DNA of 26,994 nucleotides from the IMG/VR virus record IMGVR_UViG_3300046516_000265, positions 1 through 26,994 of that record, one strand, 5' to 3'. Made by a program: the position numbers and the translations under genes. The DNA comes from a virus. Position 1 is the first letter of the stretch, and the number at the start of each line of letters is the position of its first letter. Shown here in pieces: positions 20,301 through 26,994 of this stretch. A model generated the notes under the pieces. It ran no database searches and had not been told where the DNA came from. It worked only from the letters and a program-made list of their open reading frames with translations.

Positions 20301-22821
20301 GGATGCGGTGCTGCGGTCCACCAGGGCGACGGGTGGGATGACGGATGTGGCGAAGGGCGAGAAGTGGATCATCGGGCACAGCGAGACCGCCCGCCAGTTC
20401 GCGACCGACCCGATCGCTTCCCGTGTCCTGCAAGGGCAGACCACCGATCAGATCATGGAATACCTCCACTCCGGTGAAGGCGCCAAAGACTTCGACCGGT
20501 ACAAGGAGTTGGCGGCGAACACCCGGTCGGTGTCTGCGACGACGGGTGCGGTGGTCCCCACCCCGATTGATCTGGCCGACGATCAGACGCTCCGCACGTT
20601 CATCGACACCCGCATCCGCGGGCATGTGGATGCGCTGACGAAGGGCAACACGGAGATGCGTGCAGCCCTGGGTGGCGGCATCCTCCCCGACCATTACGCC
20701 GCCCTCAACGGGGACCAGGGCGCAGCACCGTTCGCGTTCGACTCCGGCGAGGCCACCCCCGGCTACCGGAAGATGACCGAAGACTGGATGAACCATCCGG
20801 ATTCCCCGGAGCGGGTGCAGTACAACCAGCGGCTCACCGACTACGCCGACCCTGCCACCGTCAAGGATCAGTGGGATAAGGCGTCGCGGTGGATGATGGG
20901 CAAGCTGTTCAACGTCCCCGTGCGCACCCTCACCCGTTCCCCCGTCTTCCGGTCAGCGTTCTACGAGCGGGTAGCGGAGCTGGCCGACCAGTTGCATCCG
21001 GATGAGGCGAATAAGCTCCTCAAGTCGATCGAATCCACCGCAGGGGAGCAGGGGTTCACCGGCAAGGTGGCTGACTTCCTGGGTGGCGACAAGCAGTTGC
21101 AGTCGATCATCGACGGGGCGTCCAACGCTCACGGCAACCTCAACCTTGAGGATGTGTTCGACTACGCCAAAGGCCACGCCATCGACACGGTGCACGACAC
21201 CCTCTACGACGTGTCGTCCAAGACGAACCTTGAGCAGTCGATGCGGATGATCGCCCCGTTCGCCCAGGCGTGGCGCACCATCCTCACCGACTGGACGAAG
21301 ATCCTGGCCCGCAACCCCGGCTTCGTGCGCCGCACCCAGATGGCCGTGCAAGGTGCACGGGACGCCGGCTTCTTCTACACGGACCCGGTGACCGGCAAGG
21401 AGATGTTCAACTACCCGATGTCGGACTGGGTGGTGAAAGCTCTCACCGGGGGCGGTGTCGGCTCTGCGATCAGGGCGGCCACCACCGGCACCCTGTCACA
21501 CGTCCCGATCGTGGGTGCCCCCGCGGCTGGTGCGATCAACTCGGCGCTGGGGGCGATTCCCGGTGTCGGTGAAGCCATGTCCGCGTCCGGTGGTGTGCCT
21601 GGTGTCGACCCGTTGCGAGGCGAGGTCGCCGGCCTGAACATGGTGTCGTCGTCGTTCCTGCCCGGTCTCGGCCCTGTCGCTCAGATCCCGCTCGCCCACC
21701 TGTTGAAGAACAAGCCGTGGGCTGACGACATCCGCGGATTCCTCATGCCGTACGGGGTGCCCACCGATGAGAACTCCCCGATGCTGGGAGAGTTGGGTGC
21801 CTATCTGCTGCCGTCATGGTCACAGAAAGTCATCTCCGCTATCTCCACGTCGCCGGACTCCACGTCGTCCTACGGGAACACGTATTCGCAGATGCTCCAA
21901 CAGTTGGCCTCGAGCGGCAAGTACGGGACCAGCATGGATGAGCGGCGCCGGCTGATCGCTGATGCCACATCGAAGGCGAGGCTCCTCACGATGCTGCGCG
22001 GCTTCGGCCAGTTCGTGGACCCCGCGTCACCTTCGTACGCCCCTGAGATCAAGACTCAGGAGGGCGACCAGTTGATGACGGCGTTGGCGCAGGACGCCCA
22101 CCAGTACCAGTCGGAGGACTACAACACCTGGGTGCAGCGGTTCATGTCCACCTACGGGGAGGGGCCGTTCATCGCTGCCCAATCGAAGACCCGTTCCCAG
22201 CAGGGCGGGTTGGACGCGTCGCACGCCTTCGGCCAGTGGGAGGCCGATCATGCGGGGGAGATGAACAACTACCCGGCGGTGGCCGGCTACTTCGGGTCGA
22301 TCGGTTCCGACTTCGATCAGGAGGTCTACAACCGGCAGCTCGCCACTGGGGAACGGGCCAAGCTGTCCGCTGACGACATGCTGAACGCGTCGCAGGCGAC
22401 GGTGGCGAAGTGGAAGTACGACCAGGCGAAGCAGGCGCTCGGTGCGCACCCGACCCCGGCGCAGCAGGAGTGGTTGGCGAACGTGAAGGCGAAGTTGCAG
22501 GACCAGTACCCCGGCTACGCGGTGGAGCCGTCCGTGTCGATCGCTGACCTGCCGGCGAAGATCCAACAGTTGCAGCGGGCCGCTGTCGATCCCGGCCTCA
22601 AGGGTGATGTGCAGACGGCGACGGCTACGTACCTTGCTCTGCGGGATCAGGCGCTCTCCGTCGCCAAGTCGCGTGGATCGAAGGGGGCCGGGTCGTTGGC
22701 TGGGACCAACAACGCCGATCTGCGGGCGTGGCTGGCGGGGGCTGCGACGAAGATCATCCAGAAGTACCCCACGTTCTCGAGGCTGTTCGACTCGGTGCTG
22801 TCTAGCGAGGTGGATTCATGA
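17359..22821 (+). CDS. giant 1820-residue virion protein (candidate ejection/internal protein)
   Basis: One uninterrupted ORF of 1820 residues from a GTG overlapping the previous stop, occupying a fifth of the window. It is mostly helical and Ala/Gly-rich. The N-terminus (about 1-130) is charged and helical. Amphipathic Gly-Ala segments around 190-250 and 1360-1480 (ALTGGGVGSAIRAATTGTLS, GAPAAGAINSALGAIPGVG) could insert in membranes. A conserved-looking block near 1290-1330 (NLEQSMRMIAPFAQAWRTIL) precedes them. No protease, nuclease or ADP-ribosyltransferase motif is evident. It lacks the long heptad coiled coil of a typical tape measure. Size and position favour an internal virion protein ejected with DNA; a tape measure is the alternative. 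Confidence 0.7.
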   Translation: MANPLTFSQTPEEQSAFWAQLREGEAQRASYMAQANANVADAVGNFHTRAPYADPGVTLSVGTGVANGQIDQETAAQAVDQQVAQGNRPAWTPVESAGLLDTVRQQALLRRPQSEIDAMQMASIEKKAAANMDPAIRDASGNLDATKTLAAAGVQAHAPTTDWTSPGDLLGEVGSGIKGGIRSALSVAQSGWEEVQNRGAQAAHTVGEGVSDLSSGDVSGALGAYGKTLAMANPFGVAEMAATGGESAGQALESTKATSLYQQMNQAHLTGSIDLGSGFFPAGTVTKVWQPAAARQVRGTIPGTNTAWTFGRQIASVLAQPGTKQYDIMSGFIDGAAQFAFDPSIALQDAAMVPRAATLFEPAAKALEGAPEAEKTLVGATAEAAKAGRTYTPMQLAMNSDEGKSVILDLKNAKSPEAVAGVIGSDLGLPTLQKIADTENWGKIRGILGAAARENPAWGEQFAQIGGDAAAHVADTGGARPLAETWMGQVSALKDQASAPLRRQIGDYERLASNYAAGVGTEPGFRVQQHLDQLEDPEAALHRLESGATGEPGDHFVRRLETEAGVLYENIKREFPGFELANPSTAHADAVREAAKGVLIDAERPSVNASNTDAFLDHSAQRGFINRLAKTTDPIEVAKRLGPKAPPSLVSAVTKATDADGVKAALRGELGLSIASTDDLPGLGFGYEFKRGVVRAIPGLDPTGGGILGREAARQFSRVPDQFFEGYLPNATDAMQRATLNSMDDYMKTARVDYASRSKAFGIVADGFASGSAEGRYQALNGFTDVMRKALINQGVPEDAAGNWMNLFKDRFTSVYGADAMGRPSDFNYISTATGNADLSMASPALLSQEMGSLVQMPDPRELRRVTSNFGRLVSNVEYDPVNGIQRAGNLKFPLSMVQKLGEDVFPRLAITRAATAIRVMMDEQLRLAAAGLPSAISHPIHWMALVAGSNTDLERLGLGTEDAQKMIDSVAGSVAGGGSSDAVLRSTRATGGMTDVAKGEKWIIGHSETARQFATDPIASRVLQGQTTDQIMEYLHSGEGAKDFDRYKELAANTRSVSATTGAVVPTPIDLADDQTLRTFIDTRIRGHVDALTKGNTEMRAALGGGILPDHYAALNGDQGAAPFAFDSGEATPGYRKMTEDWMNHPDSPERVQYNQRLTDYADPATVKDQWDKASRWMMGKLFNVPVRTLTRSPVFRSAFYERVAELADQLHPDEANKLLKSIESTAGEQGFTGKVADFLGGDKQLQSIIDGASNAHGNLNLEDVFDYAKGHAIDTVHDTLYDVSSKTNLEQSMRMIAPFAQAWRTILTDWTKILARNPGFVRRTQMAVQGARDAGFFYTDPVTGKEMFNYPMSDWVVKALTGGGVGSAIRAATTGTLSHVPIVGAPAAGAINSALGAIPGVGEAMSASGGVPGVDPLRGEVAGLNMVSSSFLPGLGPVAQIPLAHLLKNKPWADDIRGFLMPYGVPTDENSPMLGELGAYLLPSWSQKVISAISTSPDSTSSYGNTYSQMLQQLASSGKYGTSMDERRRLIADATSKARLLTMLRGFGQFVDPASPSYAPEIKTQEGDQLMTALAQDAHQYQSEDYNTWVQRFMSTYGEGPFIAAQSKTRSQQGGLDASHAFGQWEADHAGEMNNYPAVAGYFGSIGSDFDQEVYNRQLATGERAKLSADDMLNASQATVAKWKYDQAKQALGAHPTPAQQEWLANVKAKLQDQYPGYAVEPSVSIADLPAKIQQLQRAAVDPGLKGDVQTATATYLALRDQALSVAKSRGSKGAGSLAGTNNADLRAWLAGAATKIIQKYPTFSRLFDSVLSSEVDS

Positions 22822-24002
22822 GCGGCCAGGACACGACCACCCCGACTATCGACCCGACCCTAGGGATCGGCGCACCACCCCCGACGGGCACGGTGGGCGG
22901 TGTCATCCCCGACCCCACGGCGATCGGTGTCCCCAAGTATCAGACGATCGGCGGGGCGTTCGTCTTCGAGGGGACGAAGTACAAGCGGGTCATCCAAGGC
23001 GGCGACGGCAAGTACTACGCAGTCGATGCTTCCGGGGCGGTGATGACCGATGACAAGGGTCAGCCGCTACAGGATCAGCCGACCACGGACCGGTCAGGCA
23101 CCCCGATCAGGGTGCAAGCCCAGTACGGTCCTGCGCCGCCAGGGTCGAACGTCAACACGCCTGCCGGTGTCACCTCCCGGATTGAGCCTGGTTCGCCGGC
23201 CGCACAGTTGGGGATGGCCGGTCCCGCCCGTTACGACGAGGGGGCTGAGTGGTCGCTGTTCGCTCAGATGCCTGCGGAGCAGCGGGTGCAGGTGCAGCAG
23301 GCAATGATCGACCGTGGGATCGCCCCGTCGACTGGTGTGGCTAACGGGGCGTTCACCACGGACTGGTTGTCGTCGTTCAAGACGATCCTCGGCTACGCGA
23401 ACGCGAACAACCAGAACTGGGAGGATGCTCTCGCTTCGATGCCGCAGGTTGACCGCACGAAGACGGTCACCGTGCAGCCGAACCAGTACGAGGTCCATCT
23501 GGCCTCCCCGCAGGATCTCGCCGCTGTGTACCGCAAAGCGATCGCTGACACGATCGGCGGGGGCGCTGTGCCTCAGTCGGAGGTGGATTCGTTCGTCCGG
23601 GCGTACCAGGAGATGCAGCGCACCGATCAGGAGACGGCGAACGCAGCGAAGGAGAAGGCGATCGCTGACGCCGGCCTCGGCCAGCAGGTGGCGATCGGTC
23701 CTGACGGGAAGCCTCTGCCGACTGGCACCCCGCCGGGTACCGACATCGCCCCTGGTGTTCTCCCGGACAGTGCCGCTACCGCAGCAGGGCCGGTGGGTAC
23801 CGGGTTGCCGACTCCGGGTGTGACGACGACGACAGCCACAGAGTCGCCACAGCAGTTCGCGTTGGACCAGGTGAAGCAGAAGTACGCCGGCCGGTACGCA
23901 GCGACGAACATGGCTAACGCGTACGGATTGTTCGTCAACTCGATGGCAGGGTTGGGCGCGACCGGTGGGGCTGCCCCGTCCACGGTGGGCACGGCGACCT
24001 GA
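22818..24002 (+). CDS. modular virion protein, Pro-rich ends
   Basis: 394 residues, ATG overlapping the giant gene's stop. An N-terminal Pro/Thr-rich tail leads to a beta section (FVFEGTKYKRVIQGGDGKYY). A helical module follows (WSLFAQMPAEQRVQVQQAMI, DWLSSFKTILGYANANNQNW), then a second block (HLASPQDLAAVYRKAIADTI, EVDSFVRAYQEMQ). The last block resembles a repeated domain I associate with internal or structural proteins of uncultured phages and actinophages. It probably belongs to the same virion assembly as its neighbours. No enzyme motif is visible. Confidence 0.7.
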   Translation: MSGQDTTTPTIDPTLGIGAPPPTGTVGGVIPDPTAIGVPKYQTIGGAFVFEGTKYKRVIQGGDGKYYAVDASGAVMTDDKGQPLQDQPTTDRSGTPIRVQAQYGPAPPGSNVNTPAGVTSRIEPGSPAAQLGMAGPARYDEGAEWSLFAQMPAEQRVQVQQAMIDRGIAPSTGVANGAFTTDWLSSFKTILGYANANNQNWEDALASMPQVDRTKTVTVQPNQYEVHLASPQDLAAVYRKAIADTIGGGAVPQSEVDSFVRAYQEMQRTDQETANAAKEKAIADAGLGQQVAIGPDGKPLPTGTPPGTDIAPGVLPDSAATAAGPVGTGLPTPGVTTTTATESPQQFALDQVKQKYAGRYAATNMANAYGLFVNSMAGLGATGGAAPSTVGTAT

Positions 24003-25162
24003 TGCCCCCCGCACCGGTCGGTTCGTCCCGTCTCGGCTTCGATGACATCGCCCGCTACGCGTACCAGGCCGGGTTCCGAGGTCAGGCATTGCAATGGATC
24101 ACCGCCATTGCCATGCGCGAGTCGGGGGGCAACCCAGCCGCGTACAACCCGAACGTCCACACCGGGGATCAGTCATGGGGGCTGCTACAGGTCAACACTC
24201 TCGGCTCGCTCGCCGCAGGCCGTCGGGCGCAGTTGCAGTCGTTGGGCTACTCCGGCGACTTCCACGATCTCCTGGACCCGGCGGTCAACATGAAGATGGC
24301 GTACAAGCTGTCGAACGGTGGAACCAACTTCGAGCCGTGGCGGTCAGCGTCCCCCGGTTGGGGCGGCCCGCAAGGGTTCCTGACGAACGCCACCCAGTAC
24401 CTCTCCGCTGCCGGTCAGGCCGCCTCGAGGGTGCAGTTGGGGAACGCCAACTCGAACGGGCAGATGGGTCAGGCGATCACGATGGCGCAGTCCGGTGGCG
24501 GCAGCGCGCAGACGCGGATGGTCTCCTGGTTGCAGCAGCAGGTGGGCAAGGACTACGTGGCGTTCACGAAAGGCCCCAACACGTTCGACTGCTCCGGGTT
24601 GACGTCCGCGATGCTGGACCAGTTGGGGGTCCACACCCCCGCGTTCACGCTGTCGCAAGCGCAGATGGGGATGCAGGTGTCCACCACCGACCTGCAACCT
24701 GGCGACCTGGTGTTCTTCCACGGGGCGCCGATGGCCGGTCACCCGGACGGCAACCTGGGCCATGTCGGCGTCTACATCGGTGGCGGGCAGTACATCCAAG
24801 CCCCGCACACCGGAGCGAAGGTGATGATCTCCACGTTGGACCCGAACCGGGTGCAGATGGCCCGCCGGCTGGTGGACGGTCAGGGCCGCTACATCACCGG
24901 GGGTGGGCCGGGGATGCCGCAGTTGGACTCCAACGTGCAGACGGTCCCCATCGGGCAGGCTGCCGGGGTGAACGCCACCCTCATGTCGTCCACGTCCTCG
25001 CAACCGCAAGGCAACTTCAACGTCCCCGGCCTCAACCTGGGCGGCACCGGCACCGGGGGGCCGTCGGACACGTCTACCCCCACCGACGCGTTCACACTCC
25101 CCACCCACGACTTCGCGAACATCCTCCCCGGTCTCGGATCGAAAGTTGAATCGCTGGTATGA
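24002..25162 (+). CDS. virion peptidoglycan hydrolase: SLT-type lysozyme plus NlpC/P60 peptidase
   Basis: 386 residues, ATG overlapping the previous stop. Residues about 15-125 form a transglycosylase-like domain: AIAMRESGGNP with Glu40, then SWGLLQVN and LDPAVNMKMAY. Residues about 165-285 form an NlpC/P60 domain: FDCSGLTSAM with nucleophile Cys197, LQPGDLVFF, GHVGVYIGGG with His254, and QAPHTG with His269. The combination cuts glycan strands and stem peptides. Its place among virion genes, with no holin beside it, indicates a tail- or capsid-borne enzyme that opens the wall during entry. The C-terminal 90 residues are Gly/Thr/Pro-rich. Confidence 0.88.
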   Translation: MPPAPVGSSRLGFDDIARYAYQAGFRGQALQWITAIAMRESGGNPAAYNPNVHTGDQSWGLLQVNTLGSLAAGRRAQLQSLGYSGDFHDLLDPAVNMKMAYKLSNGGTNFEPWRSASPGWGGPQGFLTNATQYLSAAGQAASRVQLGNANSNGQMGQAITMAQSGGGSAQTRMVSWLQQQVGKDYVAFTKGPNTFDCSGLTSAMLDQLGVHTPAFTLSQAQMGMQVSTTDLQPGDLVFFHGAPMAGHPDGNLGHVGVYIGGGQYIQAPHTGAKVMISTLDPNRVQMARRLVDGQGRYITGGGPGMPQLDSNVQTVPIGQAAGVNATLMSSTSSQPQGNFNVPGLNLGGTGTGGPSDTSTPTDAFTLPTHDFANILPGLGSKVESLV

Positions 25163-26139
25163 GCAACGTCGACACCTCCTCCCCGTCCTCAGCACTCGGT
25201 ATCACCGGCACCAACCCCGACGACGTTGTAGGCCAGCTCTACGGCTATCTCGGCTGGGCGCTCAACATCCCGGAGGTGGCAGCCATCCTCAAGCAAGCGG
25301 CCGCCGCCGCCACTGCCGGGGTGGGCTGGTCGCAGGCGCAGATGGACTCTGCGTTGCAGAAGACCGACTGGTGGAAGACCACCTCCGACACGAAGCGACA
25401 GTGGATCGAGAAGACGTCCAACGACCCGGCCTCCGCTCAGCAGCAGGTGTCCGACAAGGCCGCCACGATCAACTCGCAACTGGTGCAGCAGGGTGTCCGG
25501 TTGGACCCGTCACGGGTGCAGGACATCGCCACCCAGGCGCTCGAGTTCGGCTGGAACGACGTGGAGACGAAGGCCGCTCTGGACTCGGAGCTGATGCGGT
25601 CCCCGTCGGTGCTGGCATCCCAGGTGGGTACCAACTACAAGGCGCTCGCAGACCAGTACGGGGTGGGCATGTCGGATGAGCGGGTCCAGCAGTGGGCTGC
25701 CCATTCAATCTCCGGGGTGCGTTCGGATGAGGAGTTCCGCCAGTACCTCGTGACGCAGGCGAAAGGCATGTTCCAGAACAACGCGGACGTGCAGAAGTTC
25801 TTGGACGACGGCGGCACCACCGACCAATACTTCGACCCGTACAAGCAGGACGCCGCGACGGTGCTGGGGGTCAACCCGGACTCCATCCACCTGTCCGATC
25901 CGAAGTGGTCTGCGGCGATCAACGCCCAACACCTGGATGCGAGCGGGAAGCCGATCGGGCAGATCGGTTCGATGACCCGGCAGGAATGGATTCAGAAGCT
26001 CAAGTCGGACCCGCAGTACGGGTACTCGTCTACGACGAATGGGATCAATGACGGAGCCGCGATCGGGGCGACGATCACCTCCCTGTTCGGTGGTCTGCCC
26101 GGTGCTGGCACTACGACACCGGCTACGGCGGGAGGCTGA
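25159..26139 (+). CDS. modular helical virion protein with TDWWKTTS module
   Basis: 326 residues, ATGA overlap with the hydrolase gene. Residues about 20-95 contain YLGWALNIPEVAAILKQAA, GWSQAQMDSALQ and TDWWKTTSDTKRQW, a module known to me from large structural proteins of uncultured phages. A second helical part follows (AATINSQLVQQGVRLDPSRV, ALEFGWNDVETKAAL), then ISGVRSDEEFRQYLVTQAKG and YFDPYKQDAATVLGV, which suggests repeats. The tail is Gly/Thr-rich. A related module recurs in the next gene. Likely a virion or injected structural protein; no catalytic signature. Confidence 0.7.
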   Translation: MSNVDTSSPSSALGITGTNPDDVVGQLYGYLGWALNIPEVAAILKQAAAAATAGVGWSQAQMDSALQKTDWWKTTSDTKRQWIEKTSNDPASAQQQVSDKAATINSQLVQQGVRLDPSRVQDIATQALEFGWNDVETKAALDSELMRSPSVLASQVGTNYKALADQYGVGMSDERVQQWAAHSISGVRSDEEFRQYLVTQAKGMFQNNADVQKFLDDGGTTDQYFDPYKQDAATVLGVNPDSIHLSDPKWSAAINAQHLDASGKPIGQIGSMTRQEWIQKLKSDPQYGYSSTTNGINDGAAIGATITSLFGGLPGAGTTTPATAGG

Positions 26140-26141
26140 CA

Positions 26142-26994
26142 ATGGGCGCTTGGGCTAACCAGACGATTGCACAGTCCACGTTCCTCGGCTGGATGTCGAA
26201 CGCCGACGGTTTCAACTACTTCGTGAACACCGTCCTGCCGGACATCATCGCCAACGGCGCGAAGGTTGAGAACCCGGACGACTCCAACCTGCCGCACATC
26301 GCAGACCTCAACACGATCCTGCTCGCCACCGGATCGGCTGGTTCCAACCTTGGCCTCTCCATTCCCCAGTCGGTGCTCGAGACGGCCGCCAACCCACCCA
26401 AGCCGGCTCCGGTGGCGACGGTGGCTGCGCCGACGGTCACCGACGGGAAGGCTGCCCTCAAGGCGGAACTGGACGCCTGGGGTTTGGGTGGCCTGACGGA
26501 CATGGCGTGGAACATGCAGGCGCAAGGTCTGTCCGGGGATGCGATCACCGCTGCGATCCGTGGGACTGACGAGTGGAAGTCACGGTTCTCTGGGATCGTG
26601 CAGCGGCAGAAGGCTGGGCTGCCGGCCGGGTCGGAGTCGGATGCGCTCGCCTACGAACAGTCGATGCACGAGATGCTCCACCAGTACGGCATCACCGGCT
26701 ACACGCAGCAGGACTACCAGAAGTGGTACGGCGGGGACACGTCCGTCGCTGAGATGTCCACTCGAGCGCAGGCGGCGGCGAAGGAGGCGTACTCGACGGC
26801 ACCGGAAGCGTTGGCGGCGGTGCAACGCCTGTACGGGATCAACGCCGGAGACCTCACCCACTACATCCTGGACACCGACCACGCGTTGCCGCAGATCCAG
26901 CAGAAGTTGGACGCCGGGGCTATCGCCGGTTCCGCAGCAGCGGCCGGGGTGGGGCAGCTCACCGCGCAGCAGGCGCAGTTGATCGGCCAGTACA
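26142..26994 (+). CDS. modular virion protein, 3' end outside the window
   Basis: At least 284 residues from the ATG at 26142, open to the window edge. The central part reads LKAELDAWGLGGLTDMAWNM, DAITAAIRGTDEWKSRF, IVQRQKAGLPA, LAYEQSMHEMLHQYGITGY. Then come a WYGGDTSVAEM block, LYGINAGDLTHYILDTDHAL, IQQKLDAGAIAG and GVGQLTAQQAQLI. This order matches a structural protein type abundant in actinophage and metagenomic phage genomes, always near the portal or internal proteins. The TDEWKS piece parallels TDWWKT in the preceding protein. Function is inferred as virion structure or ejection. Confidence 0.75.
   Translation, partial: MGAWANQTIAQSTFLGWMSNADGFNYFVNTVLPDIIANGAKVENPDDSNLPHIADLNTILLATGSAGSNLGLSIPQSVLETAANPPKPAPVATVAAPTVTDGKAALKAELDAWGLGGLTDMAWNMQAQGLSGDAITAAIRGTDEWKSRFSGIVQRQKAGLPAGSESDALAYEQSMHEMLHQYGITGYTQQDYQKWYGGDTSVAEMSTRAQAAAKEAYSTAPEALAAVQRLYGINAGDLTHYILDTDHALPQIQQKLDAGAIAGSAAAAGVGQLTAQQAQLIGQY

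Noticed and set aside
19309-20796. 495-residue minus-strand ORF opposite the giant gene
   Set aside because: Antisense shadow produced by strong third-position GC; the plus frame is continuous for 1820 codons.
24002-25162. Lysis endolysin
   Set aside because: The enzyme lies inside the virion gene block with no holin beside it and carries two wall-cutting domains, which fits a virion entry hydrolase better; a dual role cannot be excluded.

Overview
The window is a stretch of an actinobacteriophage genome. It is GC-rich, strongly codon-biased and almost gapless: most neighbouring genes overlap by ATGA, GTGA or TGATG. It carries an ERF/YqaJ recombination pair, a serine recombinase, a large terminase, a portal and a virion peptidoglycan hydrolase. 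The LPXTG wall-anchored protein, the actinomycete-type exported HNH lipoprotein and several small protein families familiar from actinophages point to a Gram-positive actinobacterial host. The recombinase suggests a temperate or formerly temperate phage. I saw no tRNA, rRNA, CRISPR array or insertion sequence. The right end cuts a virion gene.

Layout. (1) 1-5048, + strand: a nucleic-acid operon. It holds a YqaJ/lambda-type exonuclease, an ERF annealing protein, a Dam-like DNA methyltransferase, a candidate resolvase-type nuclease, an exported HNH lipoprotein and a second DNA methyltransferase, with several small proteins between them. (2) 5049-8489, - strand: a leftward operon running from a good sigma70-like promoter at about 8460-8489 down to a short serine recombinase at 5233-6051. 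It encodes several small phage proteins, two genes missed at a 60-residue cutoff (a 28-residue membrane peptide and a 58-residue zinc finger), two covarying 53-nt leader elements, and two terminator-like ends that share an almost identical 20-bp box. (3) 8412-8865: a divergent control region with direct repeats and TACA-N4-TGTA operators. (4) 8866-12815, + strand: an accessory/regulatory operon that begins with two ribbon-helix-helix genes, the first probably leaderless and autoregulated. It continues with an LPXTG surface protein, then a zone of duplicated and recombined small genes, Cys-rich mini-proteins and a C2H2 zinc-finger protein directly before terminase. (5) 12852-26994, + strand: the packaging/virion operon, with TerL (carrying an N-terminal HTH-like segment), a small ORF, portal, a 32-residue membrane peptide, a Pro-rich protein, a 1820-residue giant virion protein, and a set of modular virion proteins including an SLT plus NlpC/P60 cell-wall hydrolase.

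How it fits together. Region 1 supplies recombination and DNA modification. Region 2 and the divergent promoters look like the lysogeny/early control module. Region 4 may alter the cell surface and regulate expression. Region 5 builds the packaging motor and an entry apparatus with a very large, probably ejected, protein set. No major capsid protein, protease or scaffold is recognisable in the 12 kb after the portal, so it must lie outside the window or be highly divergent.
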